Assembly (NCBI GenBank): GCA_033439295.1
Contig: JAVTLE010000021.1
Span: forward strand, 1,240,009-1,304,008
Length of the DNA stretch: 64,000 nt
Direction: 5' to 3'
Origin: Deuterostichococcus epilithicus
Lineage: Eukaryota > Chlorophyta > Trebouxiophyceae > Prasiolales > Stichococcaceae
Shown: in pieces, positions 49,916 to 61,866 of the stretch
Numbering within the stretch: the stretch's first letter is position 1
How the letters are laid out: each line of letters starts with the position of its first letter
Position numbers and translations under genes: made by a program
The notes under the pieces: generated by a model
Told to the model about the DNA's origin: nothing
Databases searched by the model: none
What the model saw: only the letters and a program-made list of their open reading frames with translations

Positions 49916-52426
49916 ATGAGCCGCGAGCAAAACGGCCTGGGAGACTCAAAGACCTTCTCCTTTGAGGACATTGTGGGCGGCCTCACAAAGATGAACAGCC
50001 TGAACTCACTGGGCAATTTTCCTCGGACAGACTCGGAGTCCGCCTTCCAGGTCAGTCCTGGCACAGGGCCAACACTTTGTTATCCGGTCCTGGCTGCGCA
50101 TCTAGGCAGTACGTGCGTCGGGGGAGCAGTCGAGCTCTCTCGCTGGCATGTCAGACGATCAACCGGTCGTGCGCTGGCTCGCCAGGAGCTGCAGTCGCAG
50201 CCTCACGTGAACATCGCCAAGTCAGCCCATCCCTGCCTTGTCTCCTGCCATACAGCGCGGGAGGTTTGCACTGCGCCTTCTGGGACGCCCAGCAGCAGTC
50301 GTTGTTCATGCTCTGACCGGGATCTTAGCCTCCGAGGCAGTCAACCCTCAGGCCTGAGGAATGTCGGAGGCGTTTCTGCGCAGGAGTTCCTGAAGCGTAT
50401 TCCCTCCAGCAACAGCCTCGCTGCCTTCGGCGGCCATGGCGGCAGCCAAGCGGATTTGGCAGCGCAGGCCGCGCAGCTGCACTCGCTGCAGGCCAGCCTG
50501 GCCAGCCAAGCGGCCACTCTGCACTCGGCGTCCGCACCGCCAGATGCCAGCGGCGCCAGTCCCAGCGGTGCTGGAGGCGTGCCGCGCGTCGCCAGCCTCG
50601 ACTTCTTCCGGCAGCTATTGCCAGTAAATCAGCTCAACGTCTCGGGCGCTCGCCCGGCCGCCGGCGGCATAGGTAGGGTGGCTGAGAATGCGAGTTGATG
50701 GTTGTCATGTTGTGCGCCCTTGCACACAACCCCCGACCCAAGGACTGGGGGAAGAGGGGCGATTCCAATAAAGCGTCTGCACTGAGACATCCTGGAGCCT
50801 TATTGGTTACAGAGAGGAGCCAGACCATGTTGTTGTGCGCTGATGACCAGAATTCTCCCTGTCAGGCGACGACGAGGATGGCGGCGGCGGCCTGCGGCGC
50901 AACGGTGGCAAGGTGGAACCGTCAGCAGGCAGCGCGTTTTCGCCTCCGCCGCCGTCATTCCCCTCGGAGCTGCCGCCCATCCCCGGCGTCGGTGGCAGCG
51001 CCAACCTGCTGTCGTCCACTTCGACAGCTGAGCCCGTGCGGGTGCTGCCGCTGCGGGCGCCGTCACCAATCACGGGCACCAGCGGCAGCGGGGGTGCCAG
51101 CGGCGGTGCGGCGGGCGGCGGTGGCGGCGGCGGGGGCGCCAAAAACTCCTCCTTCCTTCCGCCGGTGCCGACGTCGGCGCCGATGACAGAGCGTGAGAAG
51201 GAGCTGGCAGCAAAGGCCGAGCTGCGACGCGCACGCAGGTGCGTCAGCACACAGATACATTTGGCTGCTTCATGCCTGCGTGGTCGGGGTCCGCCTCAGC
51301 TGGTGATCCTCGGAGCCACGACATGCAGAGTGCACCATTCATCTCAGAACATGCCTGGCGGTCGTTCCGCAGTGCGTGTTCCGTCACTCGCGCAAGCTGC
51401 AGACACACTCAGAGGCTGACGACCAGCGCTTGGTGCCATGGCTGCAGGATGCTGTCGAATCGGGAGTCAGCCAGGCGCTCCCGCAAGCGGAAGCAGGAGC
51501 ACCTGGGCGAGCTCCAAGGCCAGGTGTGCCTGTCGTTTGCCACCATCTGTGTTGGAGCGCAGGTCCCGCAGCCCATGCCAGTCAGCCCTGCAGCACATGC
51601 AGGCGAAGAACAACAGCCTCTGGGCCCGCAGTGTGTGTGAATCAGCGCTTCCCTTGGCGGAGGTGGACTTCATCGTTGACGCTGCGCCCTACCAAACCGA
51701 GTCCCTGGTGGGTATCTGATGGCTACGATTATGGAGCGGTGGTCTTGGCAAGCGCACAGAATGCAGCGCCGCAGGAGGCGAAGGAGGGGACAGGGCCGAG
51801 GCCGCCAATCCGAGGCCGCCGATCCGATTCGCACACGAGGCTGCAAGGCTGCAACCCTCGAACAGACCTGACAACACGCTTGCTTCCCCCACACTGTAGA
51901 TAGCGGCGCTGCAGGAGGCGAAGGAGGAGCTGGAGGACGAGCTGGAGAGCGCGCGGGCGCAGCTCAAGCGCAAGGACCAGGAGATCGGGCAGCTGCGGGC
52001 CCAGAACGACCAGCTGCGCGCCCAGTTCGACGGGGAGGTGCTGCTGCGCCCTCATCCTTCCTTCCCTCCACCAGCTCTTCCCGCCCTGAGCTTGCCCCGC
52101 ACGGCGCTGCCGTGGCACAACACCTGATTCTTGCGGAGGGCAGGGAGACCACCATGAATGCTGCTGCCGACTCCCCTCGCATGCACTTGAGCGCAGCACA
52201 GCTGCAGTGCATGACTTGAGCGGCTAATCTGCACGGAACATCACGAAAGAATATGCTGACCGCGTCGCGCGGTGCCACATGACAGGGGGCACCCAGGGCG
52301 GGGGGCAAGGTGCATGCCGGTGCCAGCCCGCGCGCCAACGAGAGCAAGCCGCCGCTGCCGTCCGCCAAGGGCAAGGGCGCAAAGCGCAGGGCCACTGACG
52401 CTGCCGCCGTGGACGGCGACGCCTGA
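49916..52426 (+). CDS. bZIP transcription factor
   Basis: ATG at 49916; exon 1 ends at 50050 (45 codons). The N-terminus has FSFEDIVGGLTKMNSLNSLG, a putative activation segment. An exon at about 50357-50672 holds AQEFLKRIPSSNSLAAFG and an Ala/Gln/Leu-rich stretch. The next exon (about 50867-51238) is Pro/Ser/Gly-rich and ends EREKELAAKAELRRARR. An intron splits the basic region, which continues MLSNRESARRSRKRKQEHLG (from about 51450), the N-x7-R signature of bZIP proteins. Zipper heptads follow in SALQHMQAKNNSLWAR (about 51600) and AALQEAKEELEDELESARAQ, LRAQNDQLRAQ (51904-52036). The last exon (about 52286-52426) ends KGKGAKRRATDAAAVDGDA. It binds ACGT-core DNA as a dimer in the nucleus. The exon around 50260-50340 is uncertain. 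Confidence 0.85.
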
Positions 52427-53195
52427 TTCTGAGGGGCTGCCTGTGCGGCGGCGGGGTCACAACGCCGCGTGCCGCTGCCGACGTCAGCGCCTGCTGGCAG
52501 GTGCGCGTGGCGGCCGCCGCCGCGGCGACGTCAGACACAGGCGAGCGGGCGTCCACCAGAGCCGCAGTGCAGTGATCCTCCCCTTGATTGGCACGTATGC
52601 CATGGGCGGCCCGAGGGGCCAGCCCGGCATGCAATTTTGACAGGCCCGCAGCGGCCTTCTGTGAGCGGGCTTTTGGGGCCTGCGCCAGCTGTTCGTTTTG
52701 ACACGACCTCACACGACCTCAGCTGTCGACGAGAGCGAGCGACTTTTGTGGTGGCAGAATCTACCTAGTACATACCTTGTGTGCCGGAGAGCGGGGGCCA
52801 GTACTGTCGTGGGCTGACGAAGCAACTGAACGTCAGCAGACCTGTTGTTGGTTTTTGATCGACTTGCGCGCGTGAATGCGACAGGGGCTGCGGACAATTG
52901 CCGGCATGTATGTGTCGAGCAGCACTGTGATGGTTGATGCCTGAGGGGGATGTTTCTACCCACGAAGCTGCTTTCAATATCGTTATTGTTCAGACGAGAA
53001 GCAAGACGACAAGAAGCAGGGCACAGCCGTAAGGTACACATTCGCAAAAACCCACAACGTTATGTCCATTGACAGGATGTCGCCGGCCCTCCTCATTGGT
53101 TTTGTTGTACAGATTTTTGCTCAAAGCCCATGTATGACACGAGCTTCCCTCAGCACCGCTCGGACCTGCATACAAAGCTGTACTCGTCATGTGTG
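52427..53195. other. convergent intergenic region
   Basis: About 770 bp between the 3' ends of the bZIP and HDAC genes. A doubled cacgacctca lies at about 52701-52720. No gene is recognised. Confidence 0.4.
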
Positions 53196-55483
53196 TCAAA
53201 ACCCTGCCAAGCTCTGCAGGATGCGACCCGCCCAGACGAGCTGCCAGAAGGGGTTGCCGTCCATCGCATCCAGCTGCACCTTAGCAGTCTCTCTTGACTG
53301 ACCTTGTCGGTGGGCTCGTCTCGCAGCAGGTCCGGGTCGAAGGCGTCCTTCGAGGCCTTGCCCAGCAGCGCACGGAAGCTGTCTGCCACCGAATCCCCTA
53401 GCGCCTGCTCGGCACAGCGACATGCTCACGCCGAGGGTCATGATGCGGCTGCAACTACCTATCTTCGAATGTGTGGAGCCAGCCAATCAACGATGCAGCA
53501 GACACACTGGACAGCAGCCACTGCATGTGCTGGAAAGGGTCTGCCACCCTCGCTGGCCCGTTGAGCCGAGCTCAGGCGGTGTACAGACATCTGCTCCAAA
53601 AGCCACACCTGCCGCATCAGTTCAGAATCATCATCGCTTCGCCCACCTTCAGGTCGTAGCCGCCCTCCAGCAGGCAAACTAGGCGGCCGGCGGCGAGGCA
53701 GTCCGCCAGCTGCCTCAGCTCACCCATGAGGAAGTGGAATGTCCTGGTCTGCAGCTGCAGGCCCGCGAGCGGGTCGCGCCAGTGCGCGTCATACCCCGCG
53801 CTCACCTGGGAGCTGAGAGTGAGCACATTTCGGGGTTTTGCGGCAGAACAGTCCGAGAGAAACTGCAAACTACCGTTGCACTGCTGGAAGTGCAGAGTCG
53901 GCTTCCTTTGCCCTTGCGCTGGCAGTTTTCCCCCCGCAATCTGCAGTGTTGGGCGGAGAACTGCCAGGCGCCGTCCACCAGCAACGAACCTGGTGGAAAC
54001 AGATAGTTCGATCAAATTCGATTTCTCACCAGGATGATGTCGGGCCGGAAGCGCTCTGCAGCGGGGGCGACCACCTCCTCGAAGGCCGCCCGCATGGCGG
54101 CGTCGCCGGAGTCGCCTGCAATTATCGTGCAATGTTTTCCTGGTCACCCTGCCCCTGTTGCCCACAAACATTCAGACAGGAGCTGCATGCCACCCTCCAC
54201 TTGGGACAAGACCCGACCAGGAGTTCATCGTCAATTCGTCGGTTCAAAGTGACGCAATATCTGACAGACAGTAGCAGCACCTGGCAGCGGCAGGTTGATG
54301 GAGGCGCCCTCGCCGTCACCGCTGCCGGCCTCCTTCAAGGCGCCGGTGTTGGGGAAGCTGCCCGCCTGGTGCGTGCTGACGAACAGCACGCTGGGGTCGT
54401 TGTAGAAGACGTCGTGTGTGCCATTGCCGTGGTGCACATCGAAGTCAAAGATCATGACGCGTTCCAGGCCGTGCCGCTGCTGCGCATACCGCGCTGCGAT
54501 GGCGACCGTTGAAAACAGGCAGAAGCCCATGGGGCCCTTGGCAATGGCGTGGTGGCCAGGCGGCCTGCAGACGCCGAACCCTGCTGTGCCGCCGCTGCCT
54601 GGCAGAGCAGACGCCTCTACCACCGCGTCCACGAGGCACACGGCTGCGCCTGCCGCCTGGCGCCAGGAGGACTGGGACGATGAGTGACCATCGGACTGCC
54701 GACCAGAGCTGCATGAGTCAGCAGCCACCGAAGCGAGATTCCTGCAGACGAGCGCTGGGCTGCATGCAAAGCAGAACGCATCCGTGATCATGCTGGATCA
54801 CCTTGAGGGCGTCCTGAAACGAGCTCGGCGTGATGTAGGTGTCCGCGTCGACGCGGGTGGGCGCCTGCTGCCGTACCACCTGCAGGTAAAGAAGGATCTT
54901 GAGGGTCTGACTAACTAATGAAAACTTCGCAGAGCTGCCAGAGTTGTACTTGTTGGCTATGGCCACTATATCCAGCTGTGTGACAAGGTGTCCGCATCAG
55001 TAGCCTGCACATCGCCGACAGCGAATACCTCCTCCAGCTTAGTAACGTACTGCTCGCTATGGATGGCTGTAATCTCGGCGAAGCTGGCCGGCCGGAAGTC
55101 TTGCAAATTGGTCAACTGCGGGCACCAATCAATCAATTCGTCATATGCAATCGGGCGCAGGTTGATTGACCCAATCATGCAGAAGGCCCCAGGACCGCAA
55201 CCAGGGCGAGGCACAGGCAATATTGCTCAGCAGCGACAACGTTTGTTGGGTTGGCAGCTGGGAGTCAGCAACACCTGCAGCGGACGGGCTTGGGCGGTGA
55301 GCCCTCCTGCCTCCAGGGCGCTTAGAATTGCAGGTACTCGGGCTGCGCACTCGGGGTGGCCTGTGCAGTCATTGCAATCGCATGCTTTCACGAGTTTCAA
55401 GGGCAGTGTAGCAGATGAAATGCGACTCCGGGGCCATGCCCACAAGGTGCACGGCCGCAAGCGAGCGGCGCATCGGGTCGAGC
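53196..55483 (-). CDS. class II histone deacetylase, HDA14-like
   Basis: Landmarks in minus-strand order: [20 protein letters not shown] (about 55360), [20 protein letters not shown] (about 55110), [17 protein letters not shown] (about 54860-54810), and a long exon with [20 protein letters not shown] (the catalytic HH pair), [15 protein letters not shown] (zinc ligands D and H), [15 protein letters not shown] and [12 protein letters not shown] (54600-54290). Then come [20 protein letters not shown] (zinc ligand D, about 53810), [12 protein letters not shown] (catalytic Tyr) and [20 protein letters not shown] (about 53390). The order and spacing match Arabidopsis HDA14, an organelle-associated deacetylase that also acts on non-histone proteins. 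The C-terminal end (stop at 53196) needs a frame change or a very short intron after DEPTDK (about 53310). The first exon is not resolved; 55483 is a possible ATG. Confidence 0.87.
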
Positions 55484-56125
55484 ACCTGGGCTGTCATGCT
55501 CTGCGCCTGCTGCGATGGCGTATACGATTTTTCTGCTCACATCGCTTGCTGTCTGATCCCTGCCGGCATCCTGTGCTGGCACACTCTGACATGTGACACG
55601 CAGGCGCGCCACCTGCGCGTCATTCATGATGCTTGTAATCATAAATTTCACAGCCGACTTGGGATACGACATACCTCTCAAGCGATACTCAAGCATTCAT
55701 GCTTTTGGACATGGATCACACCCGGTTTCATCAGTGGTGAATGTGGGTTGCACCTGGCTATTGTGTCGTGCATGGTGCCTGGTATGTTTCGTGGCAACGG
55801 CACGCTGACATGCGCGTCCGGACAGCAGAGCACCTCGCAAGGATGTCATGCTCGTCTATCGTGTGCGACTGGCAGACGATCGAAGCAGCGCAGGCGTTGC
55901 TCAGCGTTAGCGAGGTCGGGCTTTCCTTCAGCCTTTCCTTACCCCCCTCGAAACATCACAAGAGTCGGGCGGGAGCCAGCTGTGAGACATGACTACTGTT
56001 CACGAAGCCATTTGCGGACTCTTTGCAGATCTGGGATCGTCGGGACAACCTGTCGGGAACCTTTCAAGCGTTGTCTGCATTTGCGAAAATTAGCCCAGTT
56101 TCGATGCTCGCAGCTGCACAGCAAC
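55484..56125. promoter_or_regulatory. divergent region, HDAC / bL27m
   Basis: Upstream region of two divergent genes. The 5' exon of the HDAC, possibly at about 55696-55598 (LEYRLRGMSYPKSAVKFMI), may lie here. Otherwise nothing is recognised. Confidence 0.35.
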
Positions 56126-56269
56126 ATGTGCCTTGACGTGCTGTGCTGCCCCTGCCGAGCAGTCTGCGCCGTGCTAGACACCATTGTTGACGCCTGCATC
56201 GCCGTGTTCTGTTGCCCTTGTCGCTGCTGCTGTGGTTGCCCCTCGACCAGTTCGGAGGTGCGTCGGTGA
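56126..56269 (+). CDS. candidate Cys-rich micro-ORF upstream of bL27m
   Basis: A 47-codon frame with 13 cysteines and a doubled CCPCR motif (LCCPCRAVC and FCCPCRCCC) separated by a hydrophobic stretch. It ends 11 bp before the bL27m ATG, so it may be an upstream ORF in the same transcript, or chance. A good splice donor (GAG|gtgcgt, about 56260) lies inside its end. I know of no family match. Confidence 0.25.
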   Translation: MCLDVLCCPCRAVCAVLDTIVDACIAVFCCPCRCCCGCPSTSSEVRR

Positions 56270-56280
56270 CGGCATTTCTG

Positions 56281-57302
56281 ATGGCCATGGCGGGGCGTGC
56301 TGGGCGCCTGGCGCAGCAGGCAGGCAGATGGCTGCCCAGCCTCTTCTCGACCAGTGGTGCGCTGTGTCAGAGCCTCATGTCGGCCCCTGCGACTGCATTG
56401 CGCTGAAAACCAGTGCTGCATGGAGAAACTACACGGCCCAGTGCATTCCCGTGCAATACCGAAGGAACGATTATGGCACAGCTGACGTTCTTAATCGTCA
56501 TAGCAGAGCTTGCAGGCCCTCTGCACTCGTCATCTGTGGCACCTGCCGTGCCGCTGACTGTCATCCAGTACAGATGGTGCGGACCACTACCCTGCTTGCT
56601 GGAAGCGGCCTCCTCTCATGTACATCCCTGTTTCGTTCATCTTCGTGTCGTTGATGCAGCAGAGTTTCTTGATGAAAATCTGGCTCTGACTCGCCTTGAG
56701 CCTCTCAAGCAATGGCTTCCGCGTGCAGCGCGTCGAAGAAGGCGGGCGGCAGCACGCAGAACGGCAAGGACTCCAACCCCAAAATGCTGGGCGTGAAGAA
56801 GAGTGGCGGCTCGCAGTGCCTGGCCGGCAACATCATTGTGCGCCAGCGCGGCACTGAGTACCACCCCGGGTCCAATGTTGGCCTGGTGAGCTGCAACCCC
56901 TCCTGGTGTCACGCAGGCACTGCAGCTGCATGACTGCTGCTGGAATCCACACTGCCACTCGACAGGCCATTCATGCTGGCGGCTGCTGCGGCTGCTGCTG
57001 CTGCTGCGGCGGCTGCTGCTGCCGCTGCCGCCGCTCTGAAAACCATGTCATGGTCTAGGCCGCTCAATGTCCAGCATTTTGCGAATTTTCAGTTGTCGTG
57101 TCTGCAGGGTAGGGACCACACCCTGTTCGCGCTGGCGCCCGGCAAAGTCATCTTCTCCCGCAGCCGCTTGACTGGCCGCCGCACTGTCAGTGTGGAGCCA
57201 TTGCCACCGCCGTCCCTAGAGCCGCCACAGCCGCGACTTCCCACCCACCTGCTGCGTGCGCAGCGGCAGGCGGCCCGTGCAATAGAAGCAGCCAGCTTCT
57301 GA
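56281..57302 (+). CDS. MRPL27: mitochondrial large-subunit ribosomal protein bL27m
   Basis: Three exons in exact phase: 56281-56356, 56710-56885 and 57108-57302 (TGA), giving 148 residues. Exon 1 encodes a typical mitochondrial presequence ([25 protein letters not shown]). Exon 2 begins [16 protein letters not shown] and continues [40 protein letters not shown]. Exon 3 reads [20 protein letters not shown] and [11 protein letters not shown], then a Pro-rich, Arg/Ala-rich tail. The KK-x-GGST-NG-DSN start and the IIVRQRGT and DHTLFAL blocks define bL27, which sits near the peptidyl-transferase centre. NPK-LGVKK favours the mitochondrial over the plastid paralogue. Without the leader exon, translation could start at 56712, but the splice phase supports the longer form. 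Intron 2 holds a GCT/GCG trinucleotide run at about 56977-57037. Confidence 0.9.
56977..57037 (+). repeat. GCT/GCG trinucleotide repeat in bL27m intron
   Basis: About 20 units of gct, gcg and gcc inside intron 56886-57107. It does not affect the coding frame. Confidence 0.75.
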
Positions 57303-58265
57303 GGATGGCTGCATTCCGTGTTATTTATCATGGTTCAGTGCCGAAGCAAGCATGCGAACGGCGCAGCATGGCAGCTGGTGGCCGCCGGCCACATTGGCGG
57401 CGGATGGCGTGCATTCTGCCTCATGCCAGGCTTGCAATATTGAATATCCCACAAACTCTAGGAGTGCCCTCCGTGTGGGTAATCACTTGGTGTGCAGTGA
57501 CTGTGCATGTTCCAATACCTTGCATGCTACTCGTGCGTAGGCTAATCGAGATAACTAACAGCGATGAGGCCGCCCTCGCCTTATCCGCACTCAAAAGGCG
57601 CAAGTGAACATCAAGCTTTCGCCAAAGAGCCGATCGAGCGCATCAGGCAGGCTACATGGCTTTGACAGGTGGCCCCAGAGGTGTCCAATACGGTTTCCTT
57701 CCACCAGAAAGGCAGCACGCTTTTTCCTGATTTTGGATCATCCTGTGTGCACAACATCGATCCGGGAGGCACCCCGCGACAGTTGCGGCTACGGCCTGCT
57801 GTACGTTCTGCAAGCAAACTGCATACCCAGCCGCGGCCGGGCGCGCTGTGCTTGGACATTTCCTCGCCAGCGTCGACTGGAGGGGAAGCGCCCTTGGTAC
57901 AGGTGGGGCTGAAGCTCAATGACACAGAGAATATGTAGGGGCGCAACGGAGCCAGACTGGGCCATGGCGTGCTGCTGCCTTGTCTGACTCCAGCTTGACT
58001 TGGGTCAGTAAAGAGGCTCCCAGCGGTGGCGCGTGATAGGAGCACCTGGCCTGCAGTGACGACACTTGCACGGGGTTCGGTCTGTTTGAAGGAAAACGAT
58101 TTTCCGGCCTCGGGCTTCCCCCGGAAGCGCATGCAGGTCTGTGCACCGTCTGCGGTGCGCATTGAGGGCGACGGCAAGCACCATCCGCATCAGCTCCGCG
58201 AGCCCATCGATGTGTGCATGCAGGCTTGGCCTGTCGCTGGCCGCATGTGGTGAGGGCCGGGCGCC
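57303..58265. other. intergenic region, nothing firm
   Basis: Contains the bL27m 3' UTR and the SANT-gene promoter. A plus-strand frame at about 57680-57938 (VSNTVSFHQKGSTLFPDFGS) and one at 58026-58253 are open but show no family features, and I could not link them by splice sites. Confidence 0.35.
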
Positions 58266-61200
58266 ATGAGCGGCGTTCCTCCAGCAGCGGCGCATGCGGT
58301 GCGAGCGACGGCAGTGACGGGCGCGCAGCGGCCAGCGGAGGTCTCTGGCCCCTCCGATGGCGGCGCCACCGCCGCCCCGGACGGGCCTGTGCCTACCGCA
58401 CAACTGCAGGTATGAACCTCCTCCCTGATAGCTGGACGACATGCATCATATGTGCCAGCTCCTCAGATTCAACCAGGGTGGAAGGAGGCAGCACAGCGGT
58501 GCCACAGGGCATCTGGAGGGGTGGATTGCACTGGGATCCCAGCACGGACGCGGGCCAATGGCAACTATGCACCTCGTGGCAGCTCTGGTGCCACAATGTT
58601 TTGCTGCACTTCCCAGTGTTCCCAATGCCCACAATCGGCAAGTGCCAGAGCAGCAGCCGCAGCTCTGGGTGGCCCTGAAACCCTTGCTCCCTGAATGCAC
58701 CACGCAACTGGAGACAGAAGCCACTGGTGATCCCGCTCTGAAAGAAAGAATCAACAGAAGAATCTTTGTATGTCCTGCAGGGCCAGGCGGACCGGTGCTA
58801 CGCCCAGGAGTGGTCGGGGGAGGAGCAGCGAGCGCTGGAGGCGGGGCTACTGAAGTGGCCTGCGGACCGCACGCCCGCCCTGGAGCGATACCTGCGCATC
58901 GCGGGCACGCTGCCTGCTAAGGGTGTCCGCGATGTCGCGCTGCGCGTGCGGTGGATGGGGCGCTTTGCACAACAAAAGCGGAGGGTGGGTTCGCCGAGCG
59001 GGCCTGCGGCATTTGTTATCTGGAATCCCCTGACAACCAATGGGCATTCGCGTGCTGGTGCTCTTAAAACTGCTGAAAGTTTCCTGCAAGCAAAACAGGT
59101 TTTGGAAAGGTTAACTTGAATGAAGGAGCCCTGCTTTACTGCCGCAGGTGTCGGCCGTGTACAACGATCCAGACACCAACCGGGCGCCGCAGCGGCAGCG
59201 GCAGGGGCACACGGGCTCCATCTTCGCGCAGACGCCAGTGCAGCCGCAGCAGCCCGCCGCGGTGGCGACCGGCGTGCCGCAGCCGCCGGCGTCGCTGCCC
59301 GTGGCCAACCCCTACCAGATACCCGCCAACATGTTGGTCATGCCGTCTATGATGCCCGATGGTGCGGCAGCAGGGCACCATCCGGACCGTGACGTCTTTG
59401 CAAGGCAGCTCCTGCTGCTGTGAATCGCATGCTGCAGCATCTGCCGTGTTGTTTGATTATTATCCATGGCGATGCATCCCCATGGCAATGCATCTAGCCC
59501 CTCTGGACAGGGTGCCCCGCCCTGGGAGCAAGGGAGTTGCACTAGCGTGACTGTCTTTAGTGTACTGGGCAGGCACCATGATCGGTTCCATGCCGCCGGG
59601 CGTCATCCCGGGCGCAATGGGCAGCCTGCCGATGCAGACGCTGCAGCCATATGGCGGGCTTATGGCGAGCGCCATGCCGCCGATGCCGGCGCCGGCGCCG
59701 CCCACCATGACATTGGATGACCACGGCAGCGGGTACGGATCTCGGAAAGCCGTAAATCTCAGAACCTTACGCCTGGCTGATATGATCGCAATCAGAGGCT
59801 GTGCATGCTTGGGGAGATAGGTTCTGCGCCAATTGCAAGGCCTGTGCATGAAAGGCTGCAACATGCGAGTCCTGAAGGCCTCGTCCAGCCTCCTGCGCTG
59901 CGATGCTGCAATGCAAGCATGGTTTACAAGTCGATGGTTGAACCCTGGCGGTGCTGCAGTGGCGTCGGCGGTGTTGGCGGCCCCATCGCGACGCTGCTGT
60001 CGCACAACTACGGCATCCTGGACCAGTTCAAGCAGAACATGCAGACCTGGCGGGTGAGCGTGCGCACTCGCCTCCTGTGTGTGCTCCTGTGAGGCATAAA
60101 GCGTTGCAGTGCTGCAGATCTGCCGTTGCCCTTGACGGTGAAGCGCTTTGGCATCACATCATCCCCTCGGGGTGCATGGCAGCCGGCGGCAGCGGCCGCA
60201 TGCATCAGCTCGGATCATTGCGAAAGTATGTACGAACTTCGCAGGTGAGCGAGAACACGGAGCTGCTGATGACATTCCGGGACAACATCCTGAGCATCCT
60301 GAACCACATGCAAAACATGGGCGGGGTCATGAGCGACATGCCCGCGCTGCCGGTGCGCATGAACGTGGAGCTGGCCAACAACTTCCTGCCGCGCGGGCCG
60401 CCGGGCCTTGGCTTGCCGCCCTTCACCCTCAGCATGCAGGTGACACTCGTCATGTGGCGCTGTGTGGCTCATCATGCATTGGCCGGACCCAATGCTGGGG
60501 AGAGGAATTGAATGCTTTAATTGCGCAGTAACAGTATGGGGCTCAGACTTGGTCCGTAACACTGTCGTCGTTAGCACATTGTGGTTCAGGATGTTAACCC
60601 ACTCTCGTGCCTGTCCAGATGCCCATGATGGGGATGTTCCCCAGTGGCATCCCGGGCGTGGCGGCGCCGCTGCCGGCAACAACCGCGACGCCCGGCGCAG
60701 CTGCCGTCACGGGTGCACCCGCTGCCTCGCAGCTGCAGCAGCAAGCTAGCGGCGTCCTTCCGGTGCCGCTGCCCATCATAGCAGACACGGCAGCCAGCGG
60801 CGCCAACGCCGCCTCGGGCCAGCTCGCAGCGGCGGTGTCAGCGGTCACCGCTGCGCTGCCTGCGACGGCGGCGCTGGTGTCAACAGCGCAGGGTCCTGTG
60901 GCAGCGCAGCAGCTGCAGCAGCAGCAGCTGCAGCAGCAACTGCCGCCGCAGGCACAGCAGCCGGCTGGCCACACCCTGGACAGCCCGCCGACAGCAGTGG
61001 CTTCCAGCTCGCCTGCGAACATATCGAAAGCATCGCCCGCTGGGGGCCTCGCCGCCTCTCCGCCGGCCACTACCAGCGCGCCGCAGCCCGGGCTCACGGC
61101 AGGAGCGGTGCGGACTTCGGCCGTGGGCGGCGGGTCGGCAGCGACTGCGGCCATGCCTGTCACGCCTGCAGCGCCACCGGTGTCGGCGATGCCCACCGCC

Positions 61201-61455
61201 ACGAGCGCTGCCCCAGTGCAGACGCCGGCGGCGAGGCTGGCGGCGGCGGCACCTGCGGCGGCAGCTATTGCAGCGCCTGCACAGCAGCCGCTCAACCACC
61301 AGCGACAGGGGGCGACGCCCAGTGGCGTGCAGGCCAAACCGGAGCCGGCAGCGCCCGCCGGCGGGCAGATCAAACAGGAGCCGGCGGCGGCCAGCGCCGC
61401 CGGTCCTACTCCCCTGCAGCCGGCGCAGGTAGCTGTCAAACAGCAACTCACATGA
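58266..61455 (+). CDS. SANT/Myb-like protein with DUF3755 domain
   Basis: Seven exons in exact phase: 58266-58409, 58781-58984, 59148-59361, 59573-59732, 59960-60053, 60245-60439 and 60619-61455 (TGA), giving 615 residues. After an Ala/Pro-rich start comes a SANT-like domain (AQEWSGEEQRALEAGLLKWP, RDVALRVRWMGRF). A Pro/Met/Gln-rich linker follows, then the conserved block LLSHNYGILDQFKQNMQTWR, ELLMTFRDNILSILNHMQNM, GVMSDMPALPVRMNVELANN, FLP. This matches the plant DUF3755 family (Arabidopsis At3g07565 type), nuclear proteins linked to histone H2A deubiquitination modules. The last exon is a long low-complexity Ala/Pro/Gln-rich tail of about 275 residues with two SUMO-like K-x-EP motifs near its end (QAKPEP, IKQEP). 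The function of the tail is unknown. Confidence 0.88.
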
Positions 61456-61866
61456 TATACCAGTCATCACTTGCTCGCTCTGGAAGGCTCGTGTGTAGCT
61501 GTGCAGCAGCCCTGCAGTTCACTTTGCGCACGCTGCGCGCTACCCAGCGGCAACGATATCGAAGTGTGACGCTTCCTTCATTCGCCTCTGTTGTTTTATA
61601 ATTTGAGAAGAATATAGCCGCTCAAAGAGCGTGCATCAGGCAGTGTGTCTGTGCGATAAGACCCCATTCAATGCAAGGTGCAACCGACTCAGTGCCGGGC
61701 TTTCACCTCGCCATGACGCCATCCTACCCACTCCCAGCCGTGCTACCTCCAACTCTTCCTGCTGCCCGTTCAACGACCCATCACAACACGTGACGGCATC
61801 ACTGAACTTACCCTGTTAGCAATCACTTCTTACATTTTCTTCGTTTCGATTGATCCAAATACCAAG
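61456..61866. other. intergenic region, nothing recognised
   Basis: About 410 bp between two plus-strand genes. It includes an AT-rich stretch near 61590-61615 (gttttataatttgagaagaa), which may serve 3' end formation of the SANT gene. No gene is seen. Confidence 0.35.

Noticed and set aside
60594-61451. 285-codon minus-strand Ala/Gly/Cys-rich frame
   Set aside because: Antisense shadow of the low-complexity last exon of the SANT/DUF3755 gene.
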